Source: Pelecanus crispus (taxonomy: Eukaryota > Chordata > Aves > Pelecaniformes > Pelecanidae). From it: a stretch of DNA of 64,000 bases. The notes beneath the pieces are model-generated. The model made no database searches, was not told where the DNA came from, and was given only the letters and a program-made list of their open reading frames with translations. This document shows, piece by piece, positions 14,901 through 25,382 of the stretch. The number at the start of each line of letters is the position of its first letter. Within the stretch, counting starts at the first letter, position 1. The stretch spans positions 74,831,721-74,895,720 of the forward strand of contig NC_134643.1 of assembly GCF_030463565.1 (NCBI RefSeq), read 5' to 3'. A program made the position numbers and the translations under genes.

Positions 14901-17900
14901 ACAAAATGAGCATCATTGGAGCAACCAAGTTTGCATTTACCATGTCATTTTTGGCCTATGTCATCACTCTCTTGCACTTTTTTGTTGGCTGTGAGAACCA
15001 TGTGGTAGCAGGAATGACAGTGTCCTATGAAGGGTGAGTATGAAATGAAGATGAGTATGGTTTTCTCCATTGCAGCAGTAGTTCAAAAAATGTACCATGA
15101 CATCAAGTCTAAAAGAGAAACATGCTTTTGCAATGCTTAAGAGAAAGTGAACACTACATACCACTTGTCATTGTGATAGTTTTGTTGGTCAGCAGAGTGT
15201 CAGCCTGGCAAAGCACAACACTAGTTAAAGATTAATTAGAAATATATTAGCAAAACTGTATCATTACCTGATGTAGGTTGTTTGGCTGTGTGGGGTGGTA
15301 TTGCTGTTTCACACAATGCTATCTCTACACCAGAAGCAATTTTCTAGTGAAGTATATTCAGTAAAAGGGTGAAGCATACGTAACAGGGAGCACTGGTAGC
15401 ATATCCTGCACAGAGATGGAAAGACTGCAACATGCTAGACTCTCAAGACTACTGTAAACCAAAATGAAGCTTTTATGCGTACTGAAGATGCTCTCTCCTC
15501 TCAAGAGAGAACCAGGGTTTAAAAGTTACAGGCTATTATTTTTTCTTGGAGTAAGTAAAGCTACCAGTACAGGGGATTTGTGCTAGGATATAGCTGTCCA
15601 AGGGGCCCAGTGACACTGGCATATGGGTTGTCGCTGCCTCATGTCCAGCCTGCTCAGTGTACCTCATGGCTAGTGTGAACCTGTTTGCATCTCCCTGAAG
15701 GCAGTTCCATAATTTTTCACTACAGTCCATTTATCAAGCCATACTGGTTCACAGCTGAAAAGGTGGAAATGGACAGGCAGGGTGCCAAGGTTTGGAACCT
15801 GAGGACTAATGGTATTTTGCTTATCCTGTACCCTGCAACGTTTTCACTAACAATGCAAATGGTGGACCAGGGAATGCACTTAGTAAGCACTGAGATGAAA
15901 GAGATGGCAAGCATGTAAGCTTAATTAACCCAGAAAGGAGAACATGAGGGAAGACATCCCTCTTTGTTACAGATCTCAATACCCAAGGGTATATCTGAAA
16001 GTAAAAGGCAATACTGCATTCTCCATATCCTCTAGGAAGAGTTAGGCTAGGCTTTAAGAGAGGAGTATTTTTAATTATGGAGACCAGGAAATCCAGTTTC
16101 CATAATTAGTGCATTTTTACCAACAGGTAAAGATGTACATGATAAGGCTGTGTTAACTGATGCTAGCTCTATGTAAAATTTGGGGATAGCCTAGCTGACC
16201 TCCTTCAGCTTTTCCTTTTTCTTTTCCGTCTACACCTGCCAGGTAAAATCAGTAGCAACATTTTTATTTGTTTTAAAATTCTTTATAATCTAGTAATCAC
16301 TTTAATATCAGTGCAAGTAAGATGGAATCTCAAGCAAGGAGATCAATACTGTAGAGACTCAGCTATGAAAATGTTTGTTCAGGGCTTATGAGGTGGGTTT
16401 CAGGACAGCAACACTGTCACACAGAAGGGACTACATTGCCATCAGCACTGAATTAAAAGTTCTTACACCTGTCTGAACTTAACTTCCAAGCAAACCCATT
16501 CCGTACCACGAAAATGCCATATTTTCTGAGTGCAACTCTGACTGCAAATGTGCCTCCAACGTGTGGGATCCTGTGTGTGGAGACAACGGACTCACATATG
16601 TTTCGGCATGTCTAGCTGGGTGTACAACTTCGGTGGGACATGGAAAGAACACAGTAAGACCCTGCTTCAGTTTCTAAGGTTTTTTACTAGCTTATTTTCC
16701 ATGTAACATCAGGGATTTAGTAGTATAATGCATTTAGGGAAATCAAAGTTACTGGGGACCAGTCAATAAAGTATTCATGATTTCTGGCTACAAACAGCAC
16801 AGAACACATAGAGATTTCTGCACATTAAGCAGAAAGGCCTAGCTCCTTGTTGTAAATCCTAGATTTCATGTTTTGTAGATTGAACAAGAGAGGGAAACAA
16901 ACAGTTCAAAGTGGTTACATGTTGTCTGAAGGTTGTCCATGGCTTGGCTTCCATAAACCTCATTCCATCTGCCCTGAGGTTTTCAGCCAACAGCTGAAAT
17001 ACACTAAGATAGTGTAGTATCTTTCCTGATATTAATCATTAATGTGTAAGTATGAAGAATGATTTGAGGGGAGGTAGCTTGTTTCCTCTGTGTGAGACTC
17101 TGGGGTGGTAGGACACTGCTTGTTTTCCTGGCTGACTGATTTTTGCTCAGCACAGTGTGCTGGGGATAATGCACCAAGTCCCAGAGCGGAAACTCCAGTC
17201 CATGGATATAAGCCTTCATTGGACTGTGTCATTCCCCTGTTTTCTGATGCCAGATGATCACTCCAGAAGATACATGATCTGGAGATGTCTCTTGCACTCA
17301 GAATTTTCTCTCCAACAGATTTTTCTTTGTGGCTGGTTTCTCTCTGATGTCTACAGTCATCTTCTTCACAACACATTCTTTGCTACAATCTTAAGGTGGG
17401 AGGCAGGGGAGAAGGGCTCAACAGCACCCCTGACAGTGGGACTACTACCACCCACACAAGTCTGTCTCTGTAGAGGTTAGGGTTTGTGGCTCACAGTTCC
17501 CTTTACCTCAGTACATCCTCAAGACCTGGTTAAAAGCTATTGCTCCTAAGCTATCAGTACACCTACTGCTGATCTCAGGGCTCTGCATGAGCTTTGTCTT
17601 GACAGGTAGCTGCTGTTTACAGCTGTGAGGTACATATGGTGGATCAGCATTAGCAGAGAGGGACCTGTGGTCCAGGTGCTTTTCACAGAGACAAGTCAGC
17701 TAACAGGTAGTGTCACCTAGCAGCAAAAGGCACAGCTCCTTGAGCCTCGCTTTTCCCCTTCCACTGCCCTCCAGGGACACAAAGCTGAGGCCAGCCTCAG
17801 AGATCCTGCAGGTACTCCAAATATCTTCCAAAAAGGTGTACTGTGTCCATTGATAAAAACATGCTGGCATAGAATATCCCTTCCGACTCTGAGCACTGTT

Positions 17901-20900
17901 TCTAGGAAAGGAAAGAAAAGAAGATGATGCTGCCCATTGCCTCAAGAAAGGCAAATAAGATAGGAACAGGATGCTTAGTAAGGCTTCAGGCTCTGCTGGT
18001 GTCTGAAGGCAGGATTCCCCATTGCATGAGCAATGTCCTAGCAAGCATGGCCAACAGGTCAAGGGAGGTGATTCTGCCCCTCTACTCTGCTCTGGTGAGA
18101 CCCCACCTGGAGTACTGCGTCCAGCTCTGGAGTCCTCAGTACAAGAAAGACATGGACCTGTTGGAGTGGGTCCAGAGGAGGGCCACCAAAAACAAGGCCA
18201 AGTGCAAGGTCCTGCACCTGGGACGGGGCAACCCCCGGTATCAGTACAGGCTGGGGGATGAAGGGATTGAGAGCAGCCCTGCAGAGAAGGACTTGGGGGT
18301 ACTGGTGGATGAAAAGCTGGACATGAGCCGGCAATGTGTGCTTGCAGCCCAGAAAGCCAACCATATCCTGGGCTGCATCAAAAGAAGCATGGCCAGCAGG
18401 TCGAGGGAGGTGATTCTGCCCCTCTGCTCTGCTCTGGTGAGACCTCACCTGGAGTATTGCGTCCAGCTCTGGGGCCCTCAGCACAAGAAGGACATGGACC
18501 TGCTGGAGCGGGTCCAGAAGAGGGCCACCAAAATGATCCCAGGGCTGGAGCACCTCTCCTATGAGGACAGGCTGAGAGAGTTGGGGTTGTTCAGCCTGGA
18601 GAAGAGAAGGCTGCGGGGAGACCTTATTGCAGCCTTTCAGTACTTAAAGGGGGCCTATAGGAAGGATGGGGAGAATCTTTTTAATAAGGCCTGTTGTGAC
18701 AGGACAAGGAGTAATGGTTTTAAACTAAAGGAGGATAGATTTAGACTGGATATAAGGAAGAAATTTTTTACAATGTGGTTGGTGAAGCAGTGGAACCGGT
18801 TGCCCAGAGAGGTAGTGGAGGCCCCATCCCTAGAAACATTGAAGATCAGGTTGGATGGGGCTCTGAGCAACCTGATGTGGTTAAAGCTGTCCCTGCTCAC
18901 TGCAGGGGGGTTGGGCTAGATGACCTTTAAAGGTCCCTTCCAACCCAAACTATTCTATGATTCTATAATTCTAAAATGGCTTTGTGTCTTCCAGGTCTTC
19001 CATAACTGCAGCTGTCTTGAAACCAGCAGTTCATGGACAGGAAATAACTCTGCCACTTTGGGACAATGTCCAAAAAGTGAGGATTGTTCAATGAAGTTTA
19101 TTTATTATACAGTAATACAAGTCATAGGTGGCTTTTGTTATGCATTGGGAGGCACCCCGTCATACATGATCATGTTCAGGTAAGTAAAACTAACCGTGTA
19201 CCAATGGTTGAGGCTTTCCAATGAGGGGATCAAAGTTGTGTTTAGGTGTCTCAGTTTCCTTTAGGACAGGCTCTCTTTCAGTATGTCATGGTTTAACCCC
19301 AACCAGCAACTAAGCACCACACAGCTCCTTGCGCACTCTCCCTCCAGTGGGATGGGTGAGAGAATCAGAAGAGTAAAAGCGAGAAAACTCGCGGGTTGAG
19401 ATAAAGACAGTTTAATATGTAAAGCAAAAGCATGCAAGCAAAACAAAATCAGGAATTGATTCACCACTTCCCATTGGCAGGCAGGTGTTCAGCCATCTCC
19501 AGGAAAGCAGGGCTCCATCACATGTTACTTGGGAAGACAAATGCCATCACTCTAAACATCCCCCACTTTCTTCTTCCCCCAGCTTTATGTGTTGAGGCTG
19601 ACATCATATGGTGTGGGATATCCCTTTGGTCAGCTGGGGTCAGCTGTCCTGGGCTGTGTCCCTCCCAACTTCTTGTGCACCCCCAGCCTGCTTGCTGGTG
19701 GGGTGGGGTGGTGTGAGAGGCAGAAAAGGCCTTGACTCTGTGTAAGCACTGCTCAGCAATAACAAAAACATCCTTGTATTATCAACACTGCTTTCAGCAC
19801 AAATCCAAAACATAGCCGCATACTAGCTACTATGAAGAAAATTAACTCTACCCCAGCCAAAACCACCACGCAGTATAACATGCTTCCTTTAATGAGTTTT
19901 GTCATTTCCTGTTTGTTTGTAGCTGTCAGCATCAAACCTTACTTTGTTGCTGTCTGAAAGTTGGTTCTAGTGTGTTGCTTCCAACTACTGCATAATGGTT
20001 TCTCTTATGCCTGCTATATGCCCAGGTTTTCCAGAACATGACCTCTTTCTCTGCTTGGATATTTTGGCTGTATAGATTTTGAAAATGCCATGCATTTCTC
20101 AGGATTTCCGGATGTGGGGTGCCCTAACAGATTGTGCTTATCAGATATCTGGAAATTCAGGACATCTGAGGGCTTAGTTTGAGGCCTCCTATGCTCAAGT
20201 CTGTTGAGGTATGCAGGTGCAAGTGTTCCAGGATGTGATTTGGAACCATGTATGCAAACTAGCGTATACTTTTCATTAACCTGAAGAGAAGGCTCAATCT
20301 GTAGAAAAACTCATTAGTGACAAATTTAATGGTAGTCCTAAGAGCATTAAGTCATCCTAAATGAGCACGGAAAACAGAATGCAAACTTCCCTCCCTTCAT
20401 CGTCTCTGTGACACATTTCTCTGAGTGTAGACCATGTTAATATTTTTAAGGAGATGGCAGAGGCTGGATGTATAACAGATTCAAGATGAGAGCCTGTTTC
20501 TGATGCTTAGAGTGTGGTTCCCCGTGAAACAGATGGGCATATTGCCAGATGGCTTTGTGTAGTTCAAGATGGGGAGTTGTACAGACAAATATCATCGAGA
20601 ATAAAAAGATGCCACACTGATGCAGCTACTTGCAACATTTTTGTCTTAGGGGACTGTGATATTTCCTATCAAGAGAGTAAGGTATTTCCCATCGAGTGAG
20701 GAAAATGTATGCCAGGGAGTTAAAGCAGTTGGAGAGCCCATTTCAATAAGACTAGGATAGACTGTTATTATGGCTTTAAAATTTCACTTCTTTAATTATG
20801 CTTAGTGAATGGACTTCCCAGGAGCTATGTGATGGAAAACAATAGATTAATTCACCTTTTTCATACCACTTAACATATTTTCAGCAGACGTAGGAAGCAC

Positions 20901-23900
20901 TCTCCTTCCAAAGCTTGGCTTTCTGTCATTAAGAACATTAAATGCAGGGTAATTAATGGCAGTGTAATAGGCATGTCTAAGCACTAGATAGACAAATACT
21001 TCATACTTATCCCTCTTTCTTTCAGATGTGTTCAGCCAGAGGTGAAATCTCTCGCGGTTGGTCTATACACACTCATTATGAGAACGCTAGGTAAGAGAAA
21101 TCATTCTGAATAACTAACATGTATGTTCGTATGGCTTTAAATGACCCCAATGCAACCACCATTTGTAAACCAGATGTATCCTTAAAATAGCTCTTAGACC
21201 CTGGGCTGCTCCTGAAGATCCTATTTTTTTCCTGAAGACCCAATATTCAGTCAAGAGTTCACTGGGAAACCAGCTAACACAATTTTGAAAATCTTTGACC
21301 TGCTGATTAAATGGTGTTGCAGTTTGGGAGCCTAGTGTTCCAAAATGGGAAGAGTTTCTAAGCAAAATCAAAGTGTTATCTTGAATTTCCGAATAACACT
21401 ATAAGGTTTCAAACTTGTGATTCAGCCAACGTCTCAGTGAGACACAATGCTGCAAGTAAGATGGAAAAGACGTGTTCTAGTAGGACTTCATTCAACACTA
21501 ACACAACTCTGTTCATAGAGAAAACACTCTGCTGTGAGCAGAGTGTTGTTTTCCATGTTGAAACTTCACTTTCCTGGTAGACGACAGCTTAGATTTCAAT
21601 TCCCTTTAAGCATGCTGCAATGCTTTTTTTTTTTTCCTTTTTTATTTGAGAGTTGCTAATGAGAAGGTTGATTAAGACGCCTAGGTAGGCAAGAAAACCT
21701 GTCTATTTCCTTTTGTTCTCTTTGTCAATGAAATAGGAATACCTGCATTTCAGAAATGTAGAGAAATGTGTGTGAAGAGTCAGGCCACACAGGTTTGCTA
21801 TGTAGCCTAAAAAATCAACACTAGCTTACAAATGTCTACAGTCAGAGCTAGGTTAGGGCTGTCGTCTCTACTTAGGATTCTGATGGGACACTTTGAGATA
21901 GGAAGGTGTATCCACACTTTGTCCTCTTCTACTTTTCTCATCACACAAATGGAGGGGCAGAATTTCTTATCCAGCTCTCAGGACAAGCAATGCCAATGGG
22001 ATTCTTGGAGTTCTTTCAGCCATGGGAAATAAAAAAAAGCATTAAGAAAGAAGAACTGCCCCCTTTCTATAGGCTTCTGCTTCAGCACATTGAGCCATCA
22101 TTGTGAGCTCCTTCCATTGCAAGAAAGGGTAAAGCCACTGTCATTGATTCACAAAAGCTGGCATTTCTCTTCAGTGACTCAGAGATCAAATCCGATGTAC
22201 TCCTGTCCTCCTAAGTAACCTCCAAAATGAGCATGTCCCATCATACCCTGACTATAGCACTGATGATCATAATACACAGGCCTTTATAGATAGATTACTG
22301 AGTCCAGACTCTCACAAGAGGCCTAGAGTAGAACAGGCTGAGAGTATACCTGGTTTTACAAAATAAATTATTTCCTATATAAGAATGCAAGATGCTCCTG
22401 TAGGAACAAAGCTAATGTGAAACATTGCCCTGTACACGCTGAAACCTGGATTCCTCTGAAGTTAATACTTGCCTTTACTTCAGAAAGGCTAGGATCTTGT
22501 CCCACGTCTGCCATGTTTTGCAGTAAAGCATAAGCTCATAAGTCACACTAAGGATGCAACTGAAGTTGCTCTATTCTCATAGACATTTTTGAAAAGCATA
22601 TTCAGTTTCTCTAACCATGTGTACTTGGTGCTGTGCCTTCAGGCAGAAGGGACTCTCAGTTGCTATCATATAGATATGAAGTCAGGCTATCTATATAGAT
22701 ATGAATTTAGGCTATGCATAGAAGAAGGAACTATGCATCAGTTCAGTGCTCCAAATACACAACCAGTCCAGCTCGCCCTTGCAGAATATTAGCATGCACT
22801 GGAAGCCAGCAGTGGCTTTCAGAGCCATGCTCGAGAAACAAACATTTATGACTACAAGCCTGGCCAAACCCATCAGACCACATTTCCTGGGGACTGATGA
22901 TGCCCACAGCACAGAGAGGGGTGTCCCAGCTTACAGTTACTCTGATAAAGGAAAGGAAAAACTCCCCACAGTCCAACCCACCTATTGCCACTATTGCAGC
23001 CATGTAACTTGCCACTAAGAAAAGATAAAGCTGATTTCCAACAAGATGTCTTTTCTTGTGATATCTTGTGACATTTTTGCTTGCTTCTTTGCAGCTGGGA
23101 TTCCAGCACCAGTTTATTTTGGTGCACTGATCGACAAGACATGCTTGAAATGGGGAAGCACAAGCTGTGGGCAGCGAGGGGCTTGCAGGCTATATGACTC
23201 CAATGCATACAGGTAAGGCAAATTAAGGCACAAAAAGCCTCGTGTACTTCCTCTCTACAGATAGATATGCTTTGTTCTGTTATACTGTAGTGTGTGAGGC
23301 CACTGATTGAAAATTATTGTCAGATACTAACTCTGGACTCAGATTTACTTCAGTCCAGAAATCCTGAAATTGAGAAATCTTAAGATCGTATCTTAAAATC
23401 TTAGTTTTTAAGACAGTTTTTATGTTGTGCAAAAATCATTTAATATCAATGACAGATACTTTCTGGAATGAAATACATATTTGTAATATCCTTTGAGTCA
23501 ATTTAAAAGACCTAGGATTGTATGATTTACCATCAAGAGGAAAGGTACCCAAATTTACCTTATTGGTGGGTAGTTTGTTCATACTGGCAAGACTGTTAAC
23601 TTTGTGCATTAGCCACATTTGAAAGAAAAACAAATGAAAGAAAATCATACTGAGCAGCTGGTAAGTTATTAGTTAAACACAAACAATATCAGTTTCCAGG
23701 AGGAATATTCCAGAGATTTTTCTGTTTCAGCCAAACCTTGGGCACTTCTGATGTGTTTTTTTATTTTCACATAAAATAGCCTACTCTGGTGATCTCAATA
23801 TATTTCTAGCCCTAAAAAGTCTAAGGCCTTAAAGTGATCCAAAAATCTTTAGAAACAAAGTGAAGATGATGGAAGTTTCACTTTGGAACTATCTTCATAA

Positions 23901-24331
23901 GTAAAAAGAATATTATCAATTCTTTAACAGATGTTTTTGCAAGAAAAAATATCTAGTTTGTGATACCATTCACAAAGAATGAGTTTTAATGTTTTCTCCT
24001 AAGGTACTATGCAGTTTGGGTATATATGTGATCTTAAAAGCCTTTACAGCGACTTACTTCATTGTCTTTGTAAAAAACAATGTCTGGCACTATCTTCTAT
24101 GCTCTATCCCACAGGTATGTCTACCTTGGTTTATCAGTGGTGTTAAGAGGTCCTTCCTACTTGATTGCAATCATTCTTTTTATATTAATAAAGAAACACT
24201 TTCAAAATAAGAACTCCAGGCCTATAGAGAATGTAGGAAAAGAAGATGCTCCTATGAATACAGAAGATAATTGCAAGATCAAAGAGCATTTGCCAGGTTC
24301 TTCTGATGCAGAGAATGAATCAAGTATTTAG
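5856..24331 (+). CDS. SLCO1B: Organic anion transporter, OATP1B-like (14 coding exons, 707 aa)
   Basis: Coding exons: 5856-5987, 8288-8429, 8518-8650, 10380-10495, 11333-11479, 11593-11691, 13052-13297, 14168-14332, 14838-15033, 16491-16653, 18995-19179, 21026-21090, 23095-23212, 24115-24331. They join in frame to 2124 nt (707 residues plus TAG), the usual OATP length. Seen: the OATP superfamily signature [13 protein letters not shown] (about residues 265-277); the large Cys-rich Kazal-like extracellular loop 5 (about 450-550); N-glycosylation sequons in loop 2 and loop 5; a His in TM3 (H131). Family knowledge: OATPs are 12-TM sodium-independent exchangers of amphipathic anions at the plasma membrane. 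The 1B assignment is inference, from the N-terminal GLK-FLAALS and IMKSSI motifs, PHFFMGYYKY after TM3, and its position beside an inverted OATP1A gene. SLCO1C1 is the alternative: the Kazal exon looks partly 1C1-like. The start ATG (context AACCATGA) follows a good acceptor at 5831-5832, so non-coding leader exons must lie upstream. The C-terminus ESSI fits a class I PDZ ligand. Confidence 0.9.
8288..8429 (+). CDS. SLCO1B: SLCO1B-like coding exon 2 (TM1, IERRF motif)
   Basis: 142 nt, entering at phase 0 and leaving at phase 1. It encodes TM1 and the conserved [15 protein letters not shown] stretch, ending in [11 protein letters not shown] at the start of TM2. Acceptor TTTCCTCAG, donor G|GTAATT. 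The next intron is only 88 bp; the equivalent intron in the minus-strand paralogue is also short (108 bp). Confidence 0.95.
8518..8650 (+). CDS. SLCO1B: SLCO1B-like coding exon 3 (TM2-TM3, pH-related His)
   Basis: 133 nt. It encodes [19 protein letters not shown], a major-facilitator-like loop after TM2, and TM3 ending AMPHFFMGY. The His in PHFF (H131) is the residue linked in the OATP literature to stimulation by low pH. Acceptor CCTTCCAG, donor GTAAGT at 8651. The 1.7-kb intron that follows (8651-10379) shows no gene or repeat that I recognise. Confidence 0.95.
10380..10495 (+). CDS. SLCO1B: SLCO1B-like coding exon 4 (extracellular loop 2)
   Basis: 116 nt encoding the variable extracellular loop 2, with two N-glycosylation sequons (NLT and NET) and one Cys. 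Acceptor TGTTTTCAG, donor GTAAGG at 10496. This is the least conserved stretch against the paralogue, whose matching exon is 131 nt, as expected for an outward-facing loop. Confidence 0.92.
11333..11479 (+). CDS. SLCO1B: SLCO1B-like coding exon 5 (TM4, [11 protein letters not shown] motif)
   Basis: 147 nt, phase 1 to phase 1. It encodes [20 protein letters not shown], the most conserved OATP block, then [14 protein letters not shown]. Acceptor TTATCTGCAG, donor G|GTAATC. The next intron is 113 bp. Confidence 0.95.
11593..11691 (+). CDS. SLCO1B: SLCO1B-like coding exon 6 (TM5)
   Basis: 99 nt encoding TM5, with [20 protein letters not shown]. Acceptor ATATTTTCAG, donor G|GTAAGC at 11692. Length and phase equal those of the paralogue's exon 6. 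The 1.36-kb intron that follows is AT-rich near its start and otherwise featureless. Confidence 0.95.
13052..13297 (+). CDS. SLCO1B: SLCO1B-like coding exon 7 (OATP signature, TM6; GC donor)
   Basis: 246 nt. It encodes the superfamily signature [13 protein letters not shown] at the loop 3/TM6 border, TM6, and the long cytoplasmic loop with the basic cluster KPKRRKW. The donor reads AAAG|GCAAGT, a GC donor with otherwise perfect consensus. Joining here restores a Lys-Asp codon pair and phase 1, as in the paralogue, whose exon 7 ends AAAAG|GTGAAA. Reading through the donor reaches a stop near 13458. Confidence 0.93.
14168..14332 (+). CDS. SLCO1B: SLCO1B-like coding exon 8 (TM7)
   Basis: 165 nt encoding TM7 and the conserved [18 protein letters not shown] motif leading into TM8. 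Acceptor CCCTTTCTTTCAG, donor AG|GTGAGT at 14333. The following intron contains a TTATG microsatellite at 14515-14561. Confidence 0.95.
14515..14561 (+). repeat. (TTATG)n microsatellite, about 9 copies
   Basis: Perfect pentanucleotide array in intron 8 of the SLCO1B-like gene, ending in TTAATTATATTAC. A run this pure is likely to vary in length between individuals. Confidence 0.95.
14838..15033 (+). CDS. SLCO1B: SLCO1B-like coding exon 9 (TM8-TM9)
   Basis: 196 nt encoding TM8 ([16 protein letters not shown]), TM9 and the start of extracellular loop 5, including the first loop Cys (GCENHVVAG). It exits at phase 2 with donor GG|GTGAGT. The 1.46-kb intron that follows shows no recognisable element. 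Confidence 0.95.
16491..16653 (+). CDS. SLCO1B: SLCO1B-like coding exon 10 (Kazal-like Cys loop)
   Basis: 163 nt encoding the Kazal-type core of extracellular loop 5: six Cys residues, with [20 protein letters not shown] central. Known: all ten or so loop-5 Cys residues form disulfides needed for OATP surface expression. The acceptor AACTTCCAAG has only a modest pyrimidine tract. Donor ACA|GTAAGA at 16654; phase 0 exit. Confidence 0.92.
18043..18533 (+). repeat. Direct duplication inside the CR1 (two 149-bp copies, 342-bp offset)
   Basis: 18043-18191 and 18385-18533 align without gaps and with about a dozen mismatches. Both encode [20 protein letters not shown] and the following LLE-VQ-RATK. 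The offset of 342 bp is a multiple of three, so the reading frame is preserved across the junction at 18191/18192. Confidence 0.9.
18043..18971 (+). mobile_element. CR1 LINE, 5'-truncated, with internal duplication
   Basis: The frame ending at 18919 encodes the C-terminal part of CR1 ORF2 (reverse transcriptase), including [49 protein letters not shown] and WNRLPREVV. After the stop come the CR1 3' UTR motif (GATGACCTTTAAAGGTCCCT) and an octamer-type tail (ATTCTATG-like). A 149-bp segment at 18043-18191 recurs at 18385-18533 in the same frame. It lies in sense orientation in intron 10. The frame stays open over 331 codons from 17924, but the copy is truncated and not autonomous. Confidence 0.93.
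18995..19179 (+). CDS. SLCO1B: SLCO1B-like coding exon 11 (end of Cys loop, TM10)
   Basis: 185 nt. It encodes VFHNCSC (a conserved sequon inside the loop), a second sequon NNS, two further Cys, then TM10 ending [11 protein letters not shown]. The acceptor GTGTCTTCCAG at 18984-18994 directly follows the tail of a CR1 element, which ends about 22 bp upstream of the splice site. Donor AG|GTAAGT at 19180; a solo LTR starts 104 bp downstream. Confidence 0.94.
19284..19870 (+). mobile_element. Solo LTR of an endogenous retrovirus, with 5-bp target duplication
   Basis: A 587-bp segment beginning TGTCATGGTTTAACCCC, a start I recognise from LTRs abundant in bird genomes. It is flanked by CAGTA at 19279-19283 and again at 19871-19875. 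The 3' end reads CCACG, one base from the expected CA end. No internal gag, pol or env sequence is present, so it is a solo LTR left by recombination. A 5-bp duplication fits the ERVL-like class, though other groups also make 5 bp. It lies in intron 11 of the SLCO1B-like gene. Orientation is given as the strand showing TG...CG. Confidence 0.8.
21026..21090 (+). CDS. SLCO1B: SLCO1B-like coding exon 12 (TM11 start)
   Basis: 65 nt, the shortest coding exon and identical in length to its paralogue. It encodes [20 protein letters not shown]. The acceptor TTTCTTTCAG is strong and the donor G|GTAAGA is consensus. Confidence 0.94.
22668..22718 (+). repeat. Short imperfect tandem repeat, two units of about 24-26 bp
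   Basis: ATATAGATATGAA followed by an AGGCTAT-containing segment occurs twice in succession in intron 12 of the SLCO1B-like gene. A minor local duplication. Confidence 0.6.
23095..23212 (+). CDS. SLCO1B: SLCO1B-like coding exon 13 (TM11, loop 6)
   Basis: 118 nt encoding [20 protein letters not shown] followed by the Cys-containing outer loop [16 protein letters not shown], a block conserved across OATP1 proteins. Acceptor TTCTTTGCAG, donor AG|GTAAGG at 23213. Confidence 0.95.
24115..24331 (+). CDS. SLCO1B: SLCO1B-like coding exon 14 (TM12, C-terminal tail, stop)
   Basis: 217 nt to the TAG at 24329-24331. It encodes [13 protein letters not shown]12, then a 50-residue hydrophilic cytoplasmic tail ending ENESSI. 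The last four residues fit a class I PDZ ligand (S at -2, I at 0). The acceptor is CTATCCCACAG. Confidence 0.94.
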
Positions 24332-24411
24332 AAAGCCATTTAGACCAGTGTCACATGAATCAGGACAGCTTCTTTTAGAAACAACCTTCACAATGTTATG
24401 AATAACTAAAT

Positions 24412-24417
24412 AATAAA
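24412..24417 (+). terminator. Poly(A) signal candidate, proximal, SLCO1B-like
   Basis: AATAAA 81 nt after the stop codon, within an ATAATAA-rich stretch. If used it would give a very short 3' UTR. No clear GT-rich element follows, so it is the weaker of the two candidates. Confidence 0.35.
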
Positions 24418-25376
24418 TAATAATACCATTCAGAAATTAAAACTAATAGCAAACCTGTGATCAACAACAAGAAAAACTAACATGCAAGTATGAAAGTGCC
24501 TTACGTGTACCTGGTTACCGATAACAGACAGAACAAGTTACAGGAACTGAATCAAATTCTCAACAGATAAAGGAAAACCTCCACTGGCGTTTCTGATAGA
24601 GCCAGTCTGCAATTTTTAATGGGGTCAAAGACGACTGTTGACAGAACAGCCATATGCCAAAGGCTCACAAAATGTGACACTGATCCTGTATGCAGATCCA
24701 TGCGGTAGACTGCCACAGGAATGACAAGCTCAAGGCTAACAGCAGTATTCTGATTTCATCAAATTCAGTCAGAATTCGCAGTAAAAGCAAAGCCTTTAAG
24801 CAAAACGTTTCCACTTTATCTAAACAAATGATTGCAAAAATTTTCCATTGCAAAATTGACAAAAGCAGCTTTTTTCCAAGAAGCATTTTATCTTAGCTCA
24901 GCTGAAAATTTTATGCCTACTTGAAACTACAAATACATTGCCATAAAGGAAGTAATTGTTTTTAAAAGTCTCAGATTCGTAGCATTTATTAAAACATAAA
25001 TTTTTTTAGGTAAGTGACTATGAAATGTAAGAAATAACCTGAATTTTGTCACGATGTTGTTTTCTAAGCAAAATCCATCCAACATACGCTGGTGGCTTTA
25101 TTGCTATGCCATGTGCTGTCCAGCAGAGGACACTCAAACAATAACGTTACCCCTATGACTACTGCAAATACTCCAAGCATTTATCATGTTCAGTCTTTAT
25201 TGTTCTGGGAGAAGTTCATCATCAGGCAGGCAAAACACTCACCTGTGTTTTCATGCACCTTCAAATTTTCTCAGCTCAAGCCTTTAGCTCATATATGCAA
25301 AGTTGCTTTTGTGTATTTGTTGGTTTGTGTTCATCATATTTGCGTCACTCAGAGCTTGACAACTGTTGTTACTTTA

Positions 25377-25382
25377 AATAAA
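25377..25382 (+). terminator. Poly(A) signal candidate, distal, SLCO1B-like
   Basis: AATAAA about 1.05 kb after the stop codon, followed 50-60 nt later by a GT/T-rich stretch (CCCGTTGGTGCTTTC). This suits a 3' UTR of about 1.1 kb. It is based on motifs only. Confidence 0.4.

Noticed and set aside
17700-18062. 120-codon minus-strand frame in intron 10
   Set aside because: No family motifs; it partly overlaps the CR1 edge and sits inside a spliced intron.
18059-18553. 164-codon minus-strand frame
   Set aside because: Antisense shadow of the GC-rich CR1 coding sequence.
17924-18919. 331-codon frame as a host gene
   Set aside because: It is CR1 ORF2 reverse-transcriptase sequence with an internal duplication; the first 40 codons are unrelated intron sequence read in frame.
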